Positions 57,780-64,000 of a DNA stretch of 64,000 bases are shown in pieces. Both the position numbers and the translations under genes were made by a program. Each line of letters opens with the position of its first letter. Within the stretch, counting starts at the first letter, position 1. This DNA is from Hysterium pulicare CBS 123377 (taxonomy: Eukaryota > Ascomycota > Dothideomycetes > Hysteriales > Hysteriaceae), in NCBI GenBank assembly GCA_000467715.1, contig AJFK01000202.1, positions 62,001-126,000 of the forward strand, given 5' to 3'. The notes under the pieces were generated by a model, which did no database searches, was not told the DNA's origin, and was given only the letters and a program-made list of their open reading frames with translations.

Positions 57780-59718
57780 ATGCTCGATCCTTTGTCAGCT
57801 CCAGCCTTGTCGCTCGGGGGTATCAGCCTCTTAATCCAGTTGTTGGACGGCATCAAAACTGGTGAGTTCAGGCGGAGAACCTGAGGGCTTAAGGTCTTAC
57901 CATTTGCTAATCTAGTCCCTAGGATATGATTACTTCGAGATTGCGGTTGCCATGCCAGAGAGCTGCAAATCGTTTCAGCTGTCTCTTCGTTTCGAATATT
58001 CGCGCTTGCTCAACTGGGGAGAAGTTGTAGGATTCGGAGCCGATCAGGGTCGGCTCGAAAAGACTCTGAGATTGAATCGGGCCTTGACATTCGCATTTTT
58101 ATCAGAAATAAAGTTGGTTTTGAAGAACATGAGAAAGGTTGGTCTACAATATGATGATGTTCATTGGGGCGAAATAGGAAAAGACAAAGATGCAACAGCC
58201 GTCACTGCTAGTGACTCTAGCTTTGACGAGTTCCGCGATTTGTTCAGATCTCCTGATGTGCCAAACGAAGCAAGGAAACATACTGCAGGGCTAAATCATC
58301 TATTGAACGTTGCGTCAGGGGCCAAGAAGATAGCAAAGAAACCAAGAAGTATCAAATGGGCAATGAGAGACAAGGACAAGTTTGAAAAACATCTGAAGCG
58401 ATTGGGTCAGCTCAATACTTACCTTCACGAGAGTCTGGACGATCATCGCATGGATGTTTTGCAGCACAATACCGAGGAAATCAGACTAGCGATACTACAG
58501 CTGACGCATTCAGTCAGTGACATCAAAATGTTAGTGAACAGCCAGCAAGTTGTGCGGCCTTCAGGTCCAGGAGATGACTCGGCCTCCGTATATTCGCAAG
58601 CGACCACTTTAGTCGAAGGACAAGATCATGGTCTGGCCCAGCCGGCGATACCACCGCAGCAGCTGTCTGACAACGATGTATTCGAGCGACTCGCACGTTT
58701 CCGAAGAGTCTATATTGAAAGTATCTCTGCAGATGCCACCAATCCCAGACTAGAGGAGCTACCGGGAGCTCTCGAGCCTCTGGACTCAACGGATCAGCAT
58801 AACAGGTCGGATGCCTTATATCAGGGAAAGACTGTTTGGGTTGAATGGAAACAGTACACGGAGATTCCCAACCCAAGGCATCGGGCTCATGACTTTGTTA
58901 TTCCACCAGATCTTTTGAGCGATGTTCGTTGGCTGGTCGCCCTTCTGCAAGCTCCAGAAAAGCCCAAGCAGTTCTGCGTCCCAACTTGTCTCGGGTACAA
59001 GATCGAGAAGAACAACTCGAGGATTGGCCTTCTCTATGAAGACAACCGCTCGTCTACCAAGCCAACCTCACTTTTTCAGCTCTTTGTAAGACCAACTCCG
59101 GCTCTGCGTGATCGTGTACAACTTGCGCAAAGTCTTGCAAATTGTTTGCTTTATTTCCATGCTGTCAGTTGGCTCCATAAAGCACTTCGGAGTGCTAGCA
59201 TCTTATTTTTCCTGCTAGACCCAGACGGTAGTGCGTTGCACCCCGCAGAAATTACCGAAGCATTTATTAGTGGCTTCGAGTATTCACGGCCAGACGCACA
59301 GGGAAGAACGACGGTTGCTGCACCACAAGATCGCGAATGGGCGATTTACTGTCATCCAGATTATCTGCGAGCTGTTAACCGAAAGCACTACGCGAAAACC
59401 TTTGATATCTATAGCCTGGGAATCATTCTGATAGAAATCGCTTACTGGAGGAGTGCTGGGGAGATATTCGGTTCCGCGACCTCTATTCAAGACCTTCGGG
59501 GCATTCGAGAAAAAATTCTAACCACGGACCCTTCAATTCTCAATCAAGTTCGATTGACTATGGGTGATCGTTATCACAATGCCACGCGAGCATGTCTCGC
59601 TGGTCTGGATCAATTCGGGTTGCCTGGGGGAGATGAAGCCGAGCCGGTCAATTCCGCATTGGTTCAACATGCCTATTTGCGTCTCGTTGTCGATGTTTTG
59701 CAGGGGATTGAAGTATAG
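57780..59718 (+). CDS. HeLo-domain protein with C-terminal pseudokinase
   Basis: Two exons, 57780-57861 and 57923-59718, encode 625 residues. The first exon supplies the hydrophobic start typical of HeLo domains (LSLGGISLLIQLLDGIKT), followed after the intron by GYDYFEIAVAMPESCKSFQL, RLLNWGEVVGF and further helices to about residue 200. Residues about 290-600 resemble a kinase domain but key residues are replaced. A candidate ATP-site Lys remains (VWVEWKQY), yet the catalytic loop reads WLHKALRSASILF (no Asp, no Asn), the DFG site reads SGFEYSR, and APE reads CHPDYL; DIYSLGIILIEI is conserved. A pseudokinase is therefore likely. HeLo domains of HET-S insert into membranes to kill the cell and are related to the MLKL four-helix bundle. 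Confidence 0.9.
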
Positions 59719-60899
59719 GACGACGGTTCTGCTGTCTGAGCAGAGAGTAGAAGAGATTGGTAACTTCGACCATACATAAGCGGTGATTCTACTTAAGGCT
59801 CTCGTTCTGGTTTGATTTCGTTGTATGATGTAACCGTGTTTCTTGGATTTGTCTTGGAGGTTTACTTTTGGTTGTGGTTCTCTTGTCACTGTTGAAAATG
59901 ATTAGCAGGGATGAGGTGCAGCTTACTAAAGAATAGTTGACTAATGCGTAACCCGTCCGAGCAGTCGTCCGAGCAGTGAGATGTTTAAAGTCGCAAGCTC
60001 GGGCATTCAGTACTGCGTTCACACTTTAGCTGGTTAAGGCTTAGCTGGAATCGACTTGTGATTGAGAACTTTTGTCTCGTTGAGCATTAGAGGACTTCAA
60101 AAAAAATCTGATCTTGACACCTGTTTGATTTCATTCATACACTTTTTATTTCCAAGTCCTCGCTCCCCAACACTCTACTGAGCCGACAGCTTCCGCATGC
60201 AATCATATAACGAACGACGATGATCCAGTCTGCCTCTCAAAGGAAGCAGACTAAATCCCACATATATCAAGATGATAATGAGAGATGCTCGCATGTAAAT
60301 GATGCCCCAAACATGGTCCCATCTATCGCCTGAGGATTTCATTTCGCCAAAACCTAGAAGCAAAATGGTGTAGCCTGGTGGACTAGAGCCACCAATGTAG
60401 TAGCACACATATGTGCTGCTGCCGAAGTAACATTACATGTCTCTAAGAGGATAAGGTATGAATGCGTCCGGATGAGAGTAGAGTCCCCCATTACAGTTCC
60501 AGTCATTGGGCTTGAGGACGACGTGTGAACCAGAGAGGACTGTAAAGAACGTAGCCGGCTTTCGAGACAAGAAGATGTTGCTACCTAGGTATGTCTGATG
60601 GAAATGGAAGAAGGACGGAATGGCCAAGAGAGCAGAGGTTGTGCGCAAGGGGACCGTTGGTGTTCACTGAGAAACGTGGGTGGCACGGGCGTTGGTCCAA
60701 GCGTCCAAGGACCATCCTCAGGCTGGATGACGTTTCTCGTCAAAGGTTTCACAAGCAAAGCGCATTCACCATCACCATCACTCTGGTGGAGGAGAAGACC
60801 AGTCCGATGTGGTTCCTTGCAACCGTAGTCATGACTGTGTTATAGCACTCAAAACTCGACTTCTTCTCCACTCCCACTCTTATCCTTCTTTCGCCCATC
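59719..60899. other. Intergenic region upstream of the DUF155 gene
   Basis: No secure gene. A minus-strand frame at 60175-60408 includes one membrane-like helix (ASLIIILIYVGFSLLPL) but has no further support. One perfect TACCTAGGTA lies at 60582-60591. Confidence 0.4.
60582..60591. promoter_or_regulatory. TACCTAGGTA palindrome
   Basis: A perfect copy of the palindrome found three times upstream of CDC42, here about 310 bp upstream of the DUF155 start codon. Confidence 0.35.
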
Positions 60900-62575
60900 A
60901 TGGCTTCCAGCTCGACCGCCGTCGAAACCACTCCATTAATATCTTCCATGTCCCAACCCCAACCCATAGATAAGCCGAGGGTACAGCGAAGTGTTACCTT
61001 CAATCCGACCGTTACCTCCAGTAGCCCCAAGCAGCCCTCTCACTTACGCCCATCCTCACAGCTGCCTATCAGTTCTGCCATCTCCAACAATCCTACGAGC
61101 CATGGGGGCCAACCAATGCTGTCCACACTCAACAACAAGCTCCGGCGAAGAAATAGCTCTGGCGCTCCTATAATTCCTCCCTCCATACCTGCACCTAAAA
61201 TTGGTCCTCAACGAACTACTAGAACTGCCCAAAAGCTCAAATTGCTTCCCGATCCCGAACATGGCGAGGAAGGTCCAGACGAAGAGAGCGGGAGAGATGT
61301 ATATGCACAATTTACCCGTATAAAGGATCCGACTGCAAGACGTGATGCTGCTCGATTGGGTAAGGCGGACAGGGATCGATTACCAAGAGTCACCGCATAT
61401 TGTACTGCAGCTACCTACCGCCTGGATGACTTAATGCGCTTCTTGAAGGGAAAGGCTAAGACAAGAGGCGCTGCACCGAAGCGTTTCGATGAATGTATAT
61501 ACTCGCCGTATAATTATGGGAAGAGCGGACCAGATTGGGTGACCAGCACGAGTGCACAGGAAGGGTTCCAAGACGATCGACCGAGGAGGTTCTCCGATAG
61601 CGCCATAGAGGTCGAAGCACACAGCGAGCGACGCAGGGAAGATTTGATCGATATGCATACCCAGGGAGGGGATACTTCCTTAGACAACGGCGAGAGCTCG
61701 GTTCACAATCATACCGTACGAGACATGCACCACTCGTCGGAGCCAACAATAGACACATTAGACTTCGACATCAAAGTTCACACACCGGAAGTTTTTCTAT
61801 TTGAATATGGTACGGTCGTTGTATGGGGAATGACGTTACAGCAAGAGCAAAGGTTTCTGAAAGAGATCGCCAAGTTTGAGGTGGAGAAACTCAGCAAAGA
61901 TGATGTCCAAACGGAGGATTTCAACTTTTATTATACGAGAGAATACCAAGCAAGGATATACAATGACTTTATCAGCTTGAGAGAGAAGAGGCACTATATG
62001 ACCAAGCTTGCCATAAGCCACGCCCTAGCGCAGAGTGTGAAGGTTTGTCCGCCGACCGAATTCCTCTTACTTGGATGATGCTCATAATACTGTAGACTTC
62101 ATTATACGAAGACCTCGTCGATAACACCATCGAAATGACGAAGGACATTCCTTCACAGATCGCGCAGTCGGGCAAGATCAATCTCAACAAAAGACAAATC
62201 AACATGCAGATTGGAGAACTCTTCATCCTGCGTATTAGTATCCATCTCCAAGGTTCCGTGCTTGATGCTCCGGAATTGATGTGGGCTGAGCCGCAACTGG
62301 ACCCGGTTTATCAAGCCGTTCGGAGCTACCTGGAGATGGACCAGCGAGTCGGCCTCCTCACCGAACGTCTGAACGTGATTGGAGATCTCCTTGCGGTGTT
62401 GAAAGACCAACTGACGGTCACGCATGTAAGTTGATGCATTCTTGATATGCTATCGTGGGTGATACTAAATTTTGGGCAGGGCGAACTCCTCGAATGGATC
62501 GTCATTATCCTCATCTTCGCGGAGATTGTTGTGGCTGCTATCAACATCTTCGTGGATCTCCATGCCGCTGACTAA
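60900..62575 (+). CDS. DUF155 (RMD1/RMD8-type) membrane protein
   Basis: Three exons, 60900-62042, 62096-62425 and 62480-62575, encode 522 residues. A disordered Ser/Pro-rich N-terminus precedes RVTAYCTAATYRLDDLMRFL, a Glu/Asp-rich spacer, and the DUF155 core: FLFEYGTVVVWGMTLQQEQRFLKEIAKFE, DFNFYYTREYQARIYNDFI, KLAISHALAQS, and LNKRQINMQIGELFILRISI. The protein ends with a single membrane helix (WIVIILIFAEIVVAAINIF) and a short tail. This matches yeast Rmd1/Rmd8 and S. pombe Sad1-interacting factors; yeast Rmd genes are required for meiotic nuclear division, and animal RMND1 is mitochondrial. The biochemical role is unknown. Strong splice sites (GTAAGT) and family match give high confidence. 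Confidence 0.92.
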
Positions 62576-63089
62576 TCCGGTGCTCTGTACATATCTGTCA
62601 TTCTATTCCTGTACTATATTCAACGCTTTGCAAGGATTGTAGAAAGTAAGAACGGCGTAAGAGGCGCAAGCTTCAAAATTATTGGCGTCGACTGATTTCG
62701 GGGAGGTTTCATTTGTGGACGCAAGCAGCCAATTGTTGCGATGTTTTCGAAAGGGGGTGAGACAAGGACGTGAAGGTCTGAGCGTATCGTCGAGATCCGA
62801 CATAGAAGAGAGTAAATTCGAAGAGGAGAGAAGAGCAGCGGAATATATGGCGCAGAAGCAGGATGTCTCTATTCTCCGGAATTCTAGATAATTTTCATGA
62901 TTTGGTGTAGCATGAGAATCAATGCGGTTGCTGCAAATCCCGATCTCCGAAACCCCAGATTTATTTGATCGAGCAAGTATTGGCGCCCGTTGCACAGTGT
63001 GCCAAGCTTCACTCTAGCAGACCCTCTACTTTCACATAAAGCCATGAGCCCGCCATTCCCTCTAACAATTTCCCAATGATCCGTTCCAG
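62576..63089. other. Intergenic region between DUF155 and PIK1
   Basis: This is the DUF155 3' UTR and PIK1 promoter. Frames here, including one on the minus strand at 62603-62995, are not supported. Confidence 0.4.
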
Positions 63090-64000
63090 ATGAGTTGGAA
63101 CCTGCTTGAGCGCTTCATAGAGTCGGATCACTTCAATCACGATCCTTCGCTCACTGTAGCCTACCTTTCGTGAGTCTTGAAGCCACCGTTGCGTCCGCGA
63201 GCAACCGCCGAGCCGCACTGCCGAACCAAGGAGCTCAAACACTGACATCTTTCGTCCAGGCGATATGCGGACCATGTCGGAATTCACTATGTGCTCTGCT
63301 CCAAGCTCCGACAGTTCGCATATGAGGAGATCGAGTTCTTTCTCCCGCAGTACGTTGGCATCAGGACCTCCGAGGCGGGATGCCATAGCTTATGCCATGC
63401 AGATTATGTCACCTCCTCATCAGCGTCGACAACGAGTCCATGGCATTGGAAGAGTTCATAATAGATCTATGTGAAGAATCCGTCAATGGTGCTTTGCTGG
63501 TGGGGGTGATGCACTGTTCCATTGATATGCAATCGCTAATTACACGCTTCTTTACAGACCTTCTGGCTCTTCCAAACCTACCTCCACGATCTCTCGGGCG
63601 ACCCTAGCTCAAACGCTTTTAAGACTTGTAGGAGGATATATAACAAAGTTCAGCGGATTGTATTCGGCTCTGCTGAGCCGCAACGTAGGGACAAGATCAG
63701 GGAGAATGTCTTGCCGGTAACAGTACTAGCAAGTTTGATTCTTGCGAGCGTTGCAACGCCTTTTCTCCCGAGACATGCCGGACCTCTCGCCATTGCGCAA
63801 GCCCAAAAGCCTCGGCCGGTTGATGATATGATTTCGGACAATGTTCAGACTCAGAAGGTTGGACGGAGCAATACAGTTACTGGGTCTTCAAGACCGAGAA
63901 GGCCGAAGACGTCTCAGGGATACTCAGATCCAGAAGATCAAAGACTTTCAAAATCTCCTAGACCGCAGCCGAAGGAGAACCAGTCTCCCAAAGAGTTGAG
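63090..64000 (+). CDS. PIK1: Phosphatidylinositol 4-kinase Pik1, 5' part
   Basis: Exons 63090-63169, 63260-63349, 63403-63499 and 63558 onward (running off the window) join in phase to MSWNLLERFIESDHF, YADHVGIHYVLCSKL, YEEIEFFLPQLCHLLISVDN, ALEEFIIDLCEES and LLTFWLFQTYLHDLSG. This is the N-terminal lipid-kinase-unique helical domain of Pik1/PI4K-beta, followed by a disordered basic linker (SSRPRRPKTSQ). The kinase domain is outside the window. Pik1 makes phosphatidylinositol 4-phosphate at the Golgi and is essential in yeast. The four small exons hide the gene from simple frame scans, and a spurious minus-strand frame covers 63009-63386. Confidence 0.93.

Noticed and set aside
63009-63386. 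Minus-strand frame of 125 codons at the right edge
   Set aside because: It is antisense to the first PIK1 exons, which have clear family sequence and splice sites on the plus strand.

Overview
The window reads as nuclear DNA of a filamentous ascomycete (Pezizomycotina). The evidence is short GT-AG introns of about 45-140 nt with CTAAC/CTGAC-type branch sites, small first exons, a fungal peroxin-26, HET, NACHT-ankyrin and HeLo proteins, and orthologues of CDC42, UBP12, IAH1, NOSIP and PIK1. I cannot fix the class. No operons, CRISPR arrays, tRNA or rRNA genes were recognised. All exon boundaries below were read by hand from splice signals and frame continuity. Several long frames begin only at TTG or GTG; in those cases I took the first usable ATG or the best splice-linked ATG.

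Left part (1-21.9 kb), mostly housekeeping: a truncated nuclear-type protein with a CCHH motif (-), CDC42 (+), a coiled-coil protein (+), a Ser/Thr kinase with a long N-terminal tail (+), a 2 kb gap with a minisatellite and coding-like fragments, a kinase-like protein (-), a small Cys-rich protein (+), peroxin PEX26 (-), a CAF1/PARN-type ribonuclease (+), an AT-rich decayed stretch with a 16-bp tandem repeat, an F-box-type gene whose 5' end is interrupted, and a NOSIP-type RING ligase (-).

First accessory block (22.3-28.6 kb): a five-exon NACHT-ankyrin (NLR-like) gene converging on a HET-domain gene, the two classes most often tied to fungal allorecognition and regulated cell death.

Middle (29.3-48.9 kb): UBP12-type deubiquitinase (-), a conserved protein with a retropepsin-like fold that seems to lack its catalytic Asp (-), IAH1-type SGNH esterase (-), a CLC chloride/proton antiporter (+), an AMID/FSP1-type flavoprotein (+), a hypothetical basic protein (-), a gene-poor stretch, and a 37-residue metallothionein-like gene with a 5' UTR intron.

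Second accessory block (51.4-59.7 kb): a patatin-like phospholipase with a C-terminal C2H2 finger (-), a protein kinase with an unrecognised C-terminal domain (-), and, divergently from that kinase, a HeLo-domain protein with a degenerate kinase domain (+). The HeLo plus pseudokinase layout beside an apparently active kinase recalls animal MLKL/RIPK3. With a lipase next door, this is the best candidate in the window for an undescribed cell-death module; the functional link is inference.

Right edge (60.9-64 kb): a DUF155 (RMD1/RMD8-type) membrane protein and the 5' part of the phosphatidylinositol 4-kinase gene PIK1.
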